Shown piece by piece: positions 1-7,481 of a stretch of 64,000 nt of DNA. Under the pieces are notes generated by a model. It was given only the letters and a program-made list of their open reading frames with translations. It searched no databases and had not been told where the DNA came from. The DNA lies in contig NZ_SNWR01000001.1 of the NCBI RefSeq assembly GCF_004362215.1, positions 5,128,001 to 5,192,000 of the forward strand, given 5' to 3'. Both the position numbers and the translations under genes were made by a program. The first letter of the stretch is position 1, and each line of letters starts with the position of its first letter. Origin of the DNA: Paractinoplanes brasiliensis. Lineage in GTDB: Bacteria; Actinomycetota; Actinomycetes; Mycobacteriales; Micromonosporaceae.

Positions 1-97
1 ACGGCTTCCAGTCGGCGCTGTCGCGAGTGTCCACAGTGTGGCCCGTGACGGCGGCGGCGAGGATGAGCAGGAAGAAGATTGCGATTGCGATAGCCAT
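1..97 (-). CDS. Partial small membrane protein, N-terminus only
   Basis: The minus strand opens with an ATG at 97 and stays open to the window edge, giving about 32 residues. They begin with a hydrophobic helix (MAIAIAIFFLLILAAAVTGH) followed by a polar stretch rich in Asp and Arg (TVDTRDSADW). This looks like the first transmembrane segment of a small actinobacterial membrane protein. The rest lies outside the window, so no family can be assigned. It is divergent from the GlxA-type regulator and probably shares a promoter region with it. The ribosome-binding site is weak (AGGA about 14 bases upstream). Confidence 0.5.
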   Translation of the reverse strand, partial: MAIAIAIFFLLILAAAVTGHTVDTRDSADWKP

Positions 98-190
98 GAC
101 ACAGAGCTTCGTCCTGCTCGCCCCGGGTCGACAGTGGCAGTGATGCCATACCTCTTCAAAATCCTGCCAAGTGGCCGTAGGCTCCGTCAC

Positions 191-1150
191 ATGCTGCGCA
201 ACGTCGCCGTGATCGCCCTTCCCGAGGTGGCCGTCTTCGAGCTCGGGGTCCTCTGCGAGCTGTTCGGTTACGACCGCACGGCCGAGGGGCTGCCCGGCTA
301 CGACTTCGCCGTGTGCTCGCTCGACGGCGGTCCCGTGGCCAGCCGGGCCGGTTTCGACATCTCCGTACGCCATGACCTCTCCCGCACCGACGAGGCCGAC
401 CTGGTCGTGATCGCCCCGTTCGACAACCCGGAGTTCGTGCCGCCCGAGCCCGTGCTCGACGCCCTGCGCCGCGCCCACGAGCGGGGCGCCTGGGTGATGA
501 GCGTGTGCACGGGCGCGTTCGCGCTGGGCGCGGCCGGCCTGCTCGACGGCCGTCGCTGCACCACCCACTGGCTGCACACGGCCCGCCTGACCCGGCTCTA
601 CCCGGCCGCCGTCGTCGACCCCGACGTGCTCTACGTGCAGGACGGCCGCGTGCTCACCAGCGCCGGCACGGCCGCCAGCATCGACGCCGGGCTGCACCTG
701 ATCCGCCAGGAGCACAGCACGGCCGTGGCCCGCATGCTGGCCCGGCGCATGGTGGTGCCGCCGCACCGCGAGGGCGGGCAGGCGCAGTACATCGAGACCC
801 CGCTCAAGGCCGTCGAGTGCGCGACCCTGCAGCCGGTGCTGAACGCCGTGCTCGCCTCGCTCGACCAGCCGCACACCGTCGACACGATGGCCGGGCTGGC
901 GCACATGGCCCCGCGCACCTTCGCCCGCAAGTTCCGGGACGAAACCGGCGCGACCCCGCACGACTGGCTCATCAGCCAGCGCATGCTGCTCGCCCGCACC
1001 CTGCTCGAAGACTCCGACCTGGGCGTCGACGCGATCGCGGCGCGGGTCGGGTTCGGCAGCGCGGCGACCCTGCGGCACCACTTCGCCACGCGGCTGGCCA
1101 CCACCCCGCAGGCGTACCGGGGAACGTTCCGGTCGTCACAGCCGGTGTGA
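191..1150 (+). CDS. GlxA-family transcriptional regulator (DJ-1/PfpI + AraC HTH)
   Basis: Predicted cytoplasmic DNA-binding regulator of 319 residues. The N-terminal half (about residues 1-170) is a DJ-1/PfpI-like domain, with the family's nucleophile-elbow region visible as SVCTGAFALGAAG. The C-terminal hundred residues form a double helix-turn-helix of AraC type (MAPRTFARKFRDETG, then GFGSAATLRHHF). This order defines the GlxA group, whose members usually sense a small amide or amine metabolite; the ligand here is unknown. An upstream in-frame extension to 38 exists, but the conserved fold begins at MLRNVAVIALPEVAVFELG, so the ATG at 191 is preferred. The zwf-like gene follows after 30 bases and may be co-transcribed. 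Confidence 0.85.
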   Translation: MLRNVAVIALPEVAVFELGVLCELFGYDRTAEGLPGYDFAVCSLDGGPVASRAGFDISVRHDLSRTDEADLVVIAPFDNPEFVPPEPVLDALRRAHERGAWVMSVCTGAFALGAAGLLDGRRCTTHWLHTARLTRLYPAAVVDPDVLYVQDGRVLTSAGTAASIDAGLHLIRQEHSTAVARMLARRMVVPPHREGGQAQYIETPLKAVECATLQPVLNAVLASLDQPHTVDTMAGLAHMAPRTFARKFRDETGATPHDWLISQRMLLARTLLEDSDLGVDAIAARVGFGSAATLRHHFATRLATTPQAYRGTFRSSQPV

Positions 1151-1180
1151 GCGCGTCACCGGTCGGGCACACCCCGGGTC

Positions 1181-2581
1181 ATGACGAAGACTCCTGGTCC
1201 GACGGTGTTCGTGCTCTTCGGGGCGACCGGTGATCTGGCTCGGCGGATGGTGTTGCCGGCCTTCTACACGCTGGCGATCGAGGGGCTGCTCCCGTCGGAG
1301 TGGATCCTGGTCGGCAACGGCCGTGGGGACGTCTCCCACGAGAACTTCCGTCAGCACGTACGGGAAGCTCTTGAGGAATTCGGCCCGAAACCGGCGCAGG
1401 GACCGTGGAAGGAGTTCTCGTCACGGCTGCGGTTCGCCGGCGGCGGCTTCAACTCCGACGATCCGGGCAGCCTGCTCGACGTGATCGCCGAGGCCCGCTC
1501 GCAGCTCGGCGGTTCGCCGCAGCTCGTGCACTACCTGGCCATCCCGCCGGTGGCGTTCGAGGAGACGACGAAGGCGCTGGGGGAGCACGGGCTCGCGTCC
1601 GGCGCCCGGGTGGTCTTCGAGAAACCGTTCGGCACGTCGCCGGCGTCGTTCCGCTCGCTCAACCGGCTGGTGCACCGGGTGCTCGGCGAGGAGCAGGTGT
1701 ACCGGATCGACCACTTCCTCGGCAAGGAGGCGACGCAGAACCTGCACGTCGCCCGGTTCGCCAACGAGGCGTTGTCGGCGGTGTGGAACCGCGACCACAT
1801 CGAGAGCGTGCAGATCGACGTGCCCGAGACGCTCGGGGTCGAGCAGCGGGCCGCCTTCTACGACGCCACCGGCGCCGTGCTCGACATGCTGGTCACGCAC
1901 CTGTTCCAGGTGGCCGCCGAGGTCGCGATGGAGCCGCCGGCCAGCCTCGGGTCTGCCGACCTGCAAGCCGCGCGCGAACGGGTGATCCGGGCGTTCCGGC
2001 CGCTCGACCCGGCCGAGGTGGTGCTCGGGCAGCACACGGGCTACAAGCAGATCAAAGGCGTCGAACGGGGCTCCGCCACCGACACGTACGTGGCGGCGAA
2101 GCTCTGGATCGACAACGCGCGCTGGCGCGGGGTGCCGTTCCTGCTGCGTACGGGCAAACGTCTGGCCGAGAGCCGGCAGGTGGTGAGCCTGGTGCTGCGC
2201 ACGCCCGCCGGGCCGTTCGCCGCGCTCCCGCCGCAGAGCAACGTGCTCACCTTCGACCTGGCGGGGGACGGCACCATCGACCAGTCGCTGCTGGTCAAAC
2301 GGCCCGGGGTGGCGACCGAGCTGGAACCCGCCTCGGTGCGGCTGCCCCTGGACAACGTCTCCAACGGCGAGCCACTGCCGCCGTACGCCCGTCTGATCCA
2401 CGACGTGCTGCTCGGCGACCGTGCCCTGTTCACCCGGCCGGACGGGTTGAGCGCGACCTGGAAGACGATCGAGCCGCTGCTCAGCGACCGCCCGAAGCCC
2501 TCCTCGTACGCGCCGGGCTCGTGGGGGCCGGCCGCTGCCCGCAGGCTGGCCGCGCCGCATCGGTGGCTGCTGGGTCAGTGA
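1181..2581 (+). CDS. zwf: Glucose-6-phosphate 1-dehydrogenase
   Basis: Catalyses NADP-dependent oxidation of glucose 6-phosphate to 6-phosphogluconolactone, the entry step of the oxidative pentose phosphate pathway, in the cytoplasm. The 466-residue product starts with the Rossmann motif VFVLFGATGDLARR and carries the family signature RIDHFLGKE at residues 175-183, which binds the substrate phosphate. The C-terminal half matches the family pattern (VPFLLRTGKRLAE). It is somewhat shorter than the usual 480-510 residues. It is not next to tal, tkt or opcA, so it is likely a second, stand-alone paralogue rather than the housekeeping copy; that is an inference. It lies 30 bases after the GlxA-type regulator. 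Confidence 0.9.
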   Translation: MTKTPGPTVFVLFGATGDLARRMVLPAFYTLAIEGLLPSEWILVGNGRGDVSHENFRQHVREALEEFGPKPAQGPWKEFSSRLRFAGGGFNSDDPGSLLDVIAEARSQLGGSPQLVHYLAIPPVAFEETTKALGEHGLASGARVVFEKPFGTSPASFRSLNRLVHRVLGEEQVYRIDHFLGKEATQNLHVARFANEALSAVWNRDHIESVQIDVPETLGVEQRAAFYDATGAVLDMLVTHLFQVAAEVAMEPPASLGSADLQAARERVIRAFRPLDPAEVVLGQHTGYKQIKGVERGSATDTYVAAKLWIDNARWRGVPFLLRTGKRLAESRQVVSLVLRTPAGPFAALPPQSNVLTFDLAGDGTIDQSLLVKRPGVATELEPASVRLPLDNVSNGEPLPPYARLIHDVLLGDRALFTRPDGLSATWKTIEPLLSDRPKPSSYAPGSWGPAAARRLAAPHRWLLGQ

Positions 2582-2759
2582 AGGCGGAACGGAACGCGGC
2601 CGGGGTCGAGGGCCGCCCGCACCCCAATTAATTCCGCCCAAGGTTGAGCGAAGCCGGGGCCGGGTGCGTACAACAGCCCGACGGCCTCCCGAGAAGGGTC
2701 GTCACGTCAGCCGCAGGGGGTGGCAGACGCCGAAGACGACCGCTGAACGGGTGAGGACC

Positions 2760-4391
2760 ATGGCGCAGGGACCGCCGACGTTCCAGACCTTCAAGGATCA
2801 GCGCCTGCAGGCCGACGAGGATGCGCAGTTCTTCGCCGACCTGCGTGCCGCACCCAGCTCCGATCCGTGGGGCGAGCCCGACGACGACCGCGGGGCGTCA
2901 AGCGGCTGGGGTGTGCGCGAGGTCGACGACGGGCGTGATCCCTGGCCCGACGACCCGTACCGGGACGACCCGTACCGCCGCAGCGACCTGGTCGTCGAGT
3001 CGAACACCGATCCGACCGGCTGGAAGGCCTCCGGCCCGGTGCAGCCGCCGATCCCCGACGACCGCCCGCCGGCCGAGGCCATCTCGGGCAACCGCCTGCT
3101 CACCGTCCTGTTGTTCTTCGCCGGCCTGGCCACCAGCGTCTCGCTCTGGCTGTTCGAGACCCAGGCGGGCGACGTCAGCGACACCGCCGGCCTGATGCTC
3201 GCGGTCGGGCGGGTCACCGGGCTCATCGGTGGTTACGTCCTGTTCGTCCAGCTGCTCATGATGAGCCGGGTCAGCTGGCTCGAGGAGTGGGTCGGCGCCC
3301 GCGACCTGCTGCGCTGGCACCGCTGGCTCGGCACCTCGCTGTGCTTCTTCGTCCTGGCCCACGCCGTCTTCATCGTCTACGGCTACGCGCTCACCGCCGA
3401 GACCGGCATCGTCGACCAGGGCGTCACGATCATCACGACACTGCCCGAGATGCTCAGCGCCACCGCGGCGACGATCATCCTGGTGGTCATCAGCCTGATC
3501 TCGATGCGGGCGGCGAAAACCCGCCTGCCGTACGAGTTGTGGCACCTGATCCACCTCACCGGTTATCTGGTCCTGCTGCTCGGCTACGGCCACCAGGTCG
3601 CCACCGGCGCCAACCTCAGCGGCCCGTTCGCCTCGATCTTCTGGCCGGCCCTGACCGCGCTGGTGATCTCGGCGCTGGTCTGGGGCCGCCTGGTCGAGCC
3701 GGTGTGGCTCAACCTGCGCCACCGGTTCGAGGTGGCCGAGGTGGTCTCCGAGGGCGGCAACACGTTCTCGATCTACATCGACGGCAAGAATCTGCAGAGC
3801 CTGCCCGCGCAGGCCGGCCAGTTCATGCGCTGGCGGTTCCTGACCCGCAACGGCTGGTGGCAGTCGCACCCGTTCTCGCTGTCGGCCGCGCCGAACTCGC
3901 AGTGGCTGCGCCTGACCGTGACCGCGGTCGGCGGGCACACCCGGCGCCTGGCCGACATGAAGCCCGGCACCCCGGTCTGGGCCGAGGGACCGTTCGGCAC
4001 CTTCACCGCCCAGCGCCGCACCCGCCGCCGTGCCCTGCTGATCGCCGGTGGCAGCGGCATCGCACCGATCCGGGCCCTGCTCGAGGACATGCCGCCGGAC
4101 ACCATCGTGATCTACCGCGCCAGCCGCCCCGACGAGCTGGTGTTCCGCGGGGAGCTCGAAGACCTCGCCGAGCAACGCGACGCCTGGGTCCGCTACATCG
4201 TGGGCGGCCGCAACGATCCCGGCCCGCGCCGGCTGTTCACCCCCGAGGGCCTGCTCGGCCTGGTGCCCGACGTGAGCCGCCGCGACGTCTACCTCTGCGG
4301 GCCGCCCGGGCTCGTCGAGGCGGCGGTGGGCACCCTGCGCGAACTGGACGTCCCGGACAGCCAGCTGCACCTCGACCCGTTCGAGTTCTGA
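2760..4391 (+). CDS. Ferric-reductase-like membrane flavoprotein
   Basis: A 543-residue membrane oxidoreductase. The N-terminus is an acidic cytoplasmic stretch of about 110 residues. Then come about six transmembrane helices (the first near RLLTVLLFFAGLATSVSLWL) containing histidines suited to b-type haem binding (LAHAVF, LWHLIHLTGY, GYGHQV). The C-terminal half is a ferredoxin-NADP-reductase module with FAD contacts (HPFSLSAAP, GPFGTF) and NAD(P) contacts (IAGGSGIAPI, YLCGPPGLV). It probably passes electrons from NAD(P)H across the membrane. Start ATG 2760 is chosen over a longer reading frame from 2664. The next two genes encode an FMN-binding protein and ApbE, so this is likely the membrane electron donor of that module. 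Confidence 0.85.
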   Translation: MAQGPPTFQTFKDQRLQADEDAQFFADLRAAPSSDPWGEPDDDRGASSGWGVREVDDGRDPWPDDPYRDDPYRRSDLVVESNTDPTGWKASGPVQPPIPDDRPPAEAISGNRLLTVLLFFAGLATSVSLWLFETQAGDVSDTAGLMLAVGRVTGLIGGYVLFVQLLMMSRVSWLEEWVGARDLLRWHRWLGTSLCFFVLAHAVFIVYGYALTAETGIVDQGVTIITTLPEMLSATAATIILVVISLISMRAAKTRLPYELWHLIHLTGYLVLLLGYGHQVATGANLSGPFASIFWPALTALVISALVWGRLVEPVWLNLRHRFEVAEVVSEGGNTFSIYIDGKNLQSLPAQAGQFMRWRFLTRNGWWQSHPFSLSAAPNSQWLRLTVTAVGGHTRRLADMKPGTPVWAEGPFGTFTAQRRTRRRALLIAGGSGIAPIRALLEDMPPDTIVIYRASRPDELVFRGELEDLAEQRDAWVRYIVGGRNDPGPRRLFTPEGLLGLVPDVSRRDVYLCGPPGLVEAAVGTLRELDVPDSQLHLDPFEF

Positions 4392-4407
4392 CAAGGAGTT
4401 ACTCGCC

Positions 4408-4923
4408 ATGCGACGTAGTACCGCAGCCGCCGTCGGCACCCTGACCGGCGCCGCCCTGATCATCGGGGTGCGACTGAGCGTGACGCCGCCCGAGGCCCCT
4501 GTCGCGCAGGCGCCGGTGTCCAACCTGGAAAACGGCACCCCCTCCAAGAAGCCCGCTGCCAAGCCGACCACCAAACCGGCCGGCAAGGGGGCCGGGAAAG
4601 AGGACGAGAAGCAAGAGGAGAAGCAGACCGAGAAGCCCAAGAGCGGCCTCAAGGACGGCGTCTTCAAGGGCGACGCCGCCGCGAACCCGTACGGGAAAAT
4701 CCAGGTCAGCATCAAGATCGAGGGCGGCGAGATCACTGCTGCCGAGGCGACCTACCCGACGGCCAACGACAGCGGCACGATCAACCCGCCCGCCATCGCC
4801 GCGCTCAAGGAGGCGACGCTTCAGGCACAGAACGCCGACGTCCAGGCCGTCTCCGGGGCCACCTACACCAGCGAGTCCTATGTCAAGTCACTGCAAGCAG
4901 CGCTGGACGCCGCAAAGGCGTAG
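4408..4923 (+). CDS. Secreted FMN-binding domain protein (flavinylation substrate)
   Basis: A 171-residue protein. Residues 1-22 form an N-terminal membrane anchor or signal. A Lys/Pro/Glu-rich linker follows (about 45-80), then an FMN-binding domain of the NqrC/RnfG type. The C-terminal motif AVSGATYTS has the Ser/Thr-Gly-Ala-Thr pattern whose last Thr (about residue 152) is the site where ApbE attaches FMN in characterised members. A good ribosome-binding site (AAGGAG at 4393-4398) precedes the ATG. The gene is 16 bases after the membrane reductase and 11 bases before apbE, so the three are almost certainly one operon. It probably acts as an extracytoplasmic one-electron flavin carrier; the final acceptor is unknown. 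Confidence 0.85.
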   Translation: MRRSTAAAVGTLTGAALIIGVRLSVTPPEAPVAQAPVSNLENGTPSKKPAAKPTTKPAGKGAGKEDEKQEEKQTEKPKSGLKDGVFKGDAAANPYGKIQVSIKIEGGEITAAEATYPTANDSGTINPPAIAALKEATLQAQNADVQAVSGATYTSESYVKSLQAALDAAKA

Positions 4924-4934
4924 GGTCACGCTCT

Positions 4935-5684
4935 GTGCGCCATGTTGAACATGTGATGGGAACGACGGTCAGCATCGAGCTGGCCGACGATCGGCCCGAC
5001 GACGAGCTCGGCCGGCTCATCGCGGGCGTGTGCGACTGGCTGCACGAGGTGGACGCCCGGTTCAGCACCTACAAGGCGGACAGCGAGGTGTCCCGCTTCG
5101 GCCGCGGCGAGCTGCGGCTGGAGGACGCCTCGGCCGACCTGCGGCACGTTCTGGAGGTCTGCGCCGACCTGTGGCGCGACACGGACGGTTACTTCGACGC
5201 GTACGCTTCGGGGTCGCTCGACCCGTCGGGTTACGTGAAGGGCTGGTCCGTCGAGGTGGCGTCGCGACGGCTGGCCGAGGCCGGGTCGCACGACCACTAC
5301 ATCAACGCGGGCGGCGACATCCGCATGCGCGGTCACCACCCCGAGGGCGGGCCGTGGCGGGTCGGCATCCGGCACCCGTGGGAGGCCGACAAGGTCAGCT
5401 GGGTGCTCGCGCTGACCGACGGGGCGGTGGCGACCTCGGGGACGTACGAGCGGGGTGATCACATCATCAACCCGCGTACGGGTCAGGCCGCCAAGGGCTT
5501 GCGCTCGGTCACTGTCGTCGGGCCGGATCTGGCGGTGGCCGACGCGTACGCCACGGCGGCGCTCGCCATGGGGGAGGCCGGCATCGCCTGGCTGGCCAAG
5601 CGGGCGGCGGACGGTTACGACTCCGCGGTGGTGACCGATGACGGGCGGGCGTTCAGCTCGGCGAACCTCCCCGCGGCCGTCTGA
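4935..5684 (+). CDS. apbE: FAD:protein FMN transferase ApbE
   Basis: Transfers FMN from FAD onto a Thr of partner proteins in the extracytoplasmic space. The 249 residues contain the family hallmarks: VMGTTVSIEL near the start, ARFSTYKADSEVSR, the central PSGYVKGWSVE, GGDIRMRG, and the late ATSGTYERGDHIINPRTG plus TVVGPDLAVADAYATA. The GTG at 4935 is preferred over the ATG at 4956 because the sequence before MGTT belongs to the conserved domain. No clear signal peptide is visible, which is unusual for an exported ApbE; it may act before export or be held at the membrane by partners. It is the last gene of the reductase/FMN-protein operon, whose product is its obvious substrate. Confidence 0.93.
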   Translation: MRHVEHVMGTTVSIELADDRPDDELGRLIAGVCDWLHEVDARFSTYKADSEVSRFGRGELRLEDASADLRHVLEVCADLWRDTDGYFDAYASGSLDPSGYVKGWSVEVASRRLAEAGSHDHYINAGGDIRMRGHHPEGGPWRVGIRHPWEADKVSWVLALTDGAVATSGTYERGDHIINPRTGQAAKGLRSVTVVGPDLAVADAYATAALAMGEAGIAWLAKRAADGYDSAVVTDDGRAFSSANLPAAV

Positions 5685-5711
5685 TATCACGATTCTAGTC
5701 GGGCTACGGCC

Positions 5712-5752
5712 TCGTCCACAGGCCGGCCGGTCCGTCCGTGCGGTTATCCACA
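5712..5752. promoter_or_regulatory. Pair of DnaA-box-like sites
   Basis: The 120-base gap between apbE and the ABC exporter carries TCGTCCACA at 5712-5720 and TTATCCACA at 5744-5752 in the same orientation. The second is an exact classic DnaA box; the first fits the relaxed actinobacterial form. They lie 53-93 bases upstream of the exporter start. DnaA may bind here as a regulator or titration site. No AT-rich unwinding region is present, so this is not an origin. Confidence 0.4.
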
Positions 5753-5804
5753 AGCGGGTGAAACTGGGCGGCGTTCATCGACCGGTTTGCGGCAGCATGG
5801 CGGC

Positions 5805-7481
5805 GTGAACTTACGGGGACCGGCACACTTTCTCTTCTGGTTGGGACGCACGAACAAGGGCCGGGTGGCGCTGGGCGCCTTCTTCGGATCGGTGTGGTTC
5901 CTCAGCCTGGCCGCGATGCCGTGGCTGATCTCGCAGGCCGTCGACCACGGCCTCGCCGCCCGTGACCGCGGCACCTTGATCGGCTGGTCGGCCGTCGTGC
6001 TCGTGGTCGGCGCGGCCAGCGCGGGCCTCGGCATCATGCGTCACCGCAGCATGACCAAGCTGCGTCTGGCCGCCGCCCTGCAGACAGCCGACCTGGTGAT
6101 GACCCACGCGACCCGGCTCGGCTCGGCCCTGCCCCGGCGCGTCACGGCCGGCGAGGTCGTCACCATCGGCATCTCCGACGTGTGGACGATCGGCCGCGCC
6201 ATGAACGTCGGCGGCGTCGGCGTGGCGGCGACCCTGGCGATCTCGGTGGTGGCCACGATCCTTTTCCGCACCTCACCCAAGCTGGCTCTCGTCGTGCTGA
6301 TCGGCGTGCCGGTGCTGGCGTTCTTCGTCGGCCCGCTCCTGCACCGCAGTCAAAAGGCCGGCCTCGGCTATCGCGAGCAGCAGGGCGAGCTCAACGCACG
6401 CCTGGTCGACGTGCTCGGCGGCCTGCGCATCCTCAACGGGCTCGGCGGCAAGCAAACCCACCTCTCCCGGTACGATCGGCAGTCCGCGCGACTGCGTGAC
6501 CAGGGGTATCGCGTCGGCGGCCCGTCCAGCTGGATCGGCGCCCTCGGCGACGGGCTCCCGGTCGTGTTCCTCGCCGTGGTCGTGTGGCTGGCGGCCCGGC
6601 TCGCCGCGTCCGGCGAGCTGACCGTGGGCCAGCTCATCGCCGTCTACGGCTACACCGCCATGCTGGTCATTCCGGTCAACGTGCTGATCTTCTGCTCGTT
6701 CGACGTCACCCGCGGCCTGGTCGCGGCCCGCCGCGTGGTCGACTTCCTGCGCCTGCCTTGCGACGACCTCTCCGGCGCGCCCGGGCCCGACCGCCCGGCG
6801 GTGCTGCACGACCCGGCGTCCGGGGTGACCGCGGAACCCGGCCGCCTGACCGCGCTGGCCGGGGCCCGCCCCGCCGACGCTGCCGAGGTGATCGACCGCC
6901 TGGGCCGGTACGGGCCGACCGACGCCACCTGGGGCGGCCGCCCGCTGACCGAGATCGCCCAGCCCGAGATCCGCGCCCGCATCCTGGTCGCCGAGCCCGG
7001 CGCCGACCTGTTCGCCGGCCGGCTGCGCGACGTGGTCGCCGGTCGCGACGACCCCGACGACGATCGTGTCCACGCCGCGATCACCACCGCCGTCGCGCAC
7101 GATGTGGCGTCCGACCTGGCCCGCCCGATCGAATGGTCCGGCCGCAACATCTCCGGCGGCCAGCGCCAGCGGGTCCGCCTGGCCCGAGCCGTGCACGCCG
7201 ACCCCGAGATGCTGCTCGCCGCCGAACCGACCTCGGCCGTCGACGCGCACACCGAATCCGCCATCGCCGAACGCCTGACCGCCGCCCGCCGTGGCCGCGG
7301 CACGGTCGTGGCCACCACCTCGCCGGTGCTGCTCGACCGGGCCGACGTCGTGCACTACCTGGTCGACGGCCGGGTCGCCGCCACCGGCACACACCGCGAG
7401 CTGCTCGACTCCTGCCCCGGCTACCACGCCCTGGTCACCCGGGTCTTCGGCGAGGACGAAGGCGAAGGGGACGACCGATGA
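5805..7481 (+). CDS. ABC exporter half, degenerate ATPase subunit
   Basis: A 558-residue half-transporter with an N-terminal six-helix membrane domain (about 1-320) and a C-terminal nucleotide-binding domain. The ATPase is strikingly eroded. The Walker A position (about 351-362) reads LAGARPADAAEV with no GxxGxGK; the Q-loop Gln is Glu (VAEPGADLFAG); the Walker B Asp is Ala (LLAAEPTSAVD, Ala473-Glu474); and the switch His is replaced (TTSPVLL). The signature ISGGQRQR (449-456) is intact. This subunit therefore cannot bind ATP normally but can complete its partner's site. Start GTG 5805 is chosen; a TTG at 5787 is possible. It overlaps the next ABC gene by four bases (ATGA), which implies coupled translation and a heterodimer. 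Confidence 0.9.
   Translation: MNLRGPAHFLFWLGRTNKGRVALGAFFGSVWFLSLAAMPWLISQAVDHGLAARDRGTLIGWSAVVLVVGAASAGLGIMRHRSMTKLRLAAALQTADLVMTHATRLGSALPRRVTAGEVVTIGISDVWTIGRAMNVGGVGVAATLAISVVATILFRTSPKLALVVLIGVPVLAFFVGPLLHRSQKAGLGYREQQGELNARLVDVLGGLRILNGLGGKQTHLSRYDRQSARLRDQGYRVGGPSSWIGALGDGLPVVFLAVVVWLAARLAASGELTVGQLIAVYGYTAMLVIPVNVLIFCSFDVTRGLVAARRVVDFLRLPCDDLSGAPGPDRPAVLHDPASGVTAEPGRLTALAGARPADAAEVIDRLGRYGPTDATWGGRPLTEIAQPEIRARILVAEPGADLFAGRLRDVVAGRDDPDDDRVHAAITTAVAHDVASDLARPIEWSGRNISGGQRQRVRLARAVHADPEMLLAAEPTSAVDAHTESAIAERLTAARRGRGTVVATTSPVLLDRADVVHYLVDGRVAATGTHRELLDSCPGYHALVTRVFGEDEGEGDDR

Noticed and set aside
5712..5752. Replication origin
   Set aside because: Only two boxes, no AT-rich unwinding segment and no dnaA or dnaN nearby.
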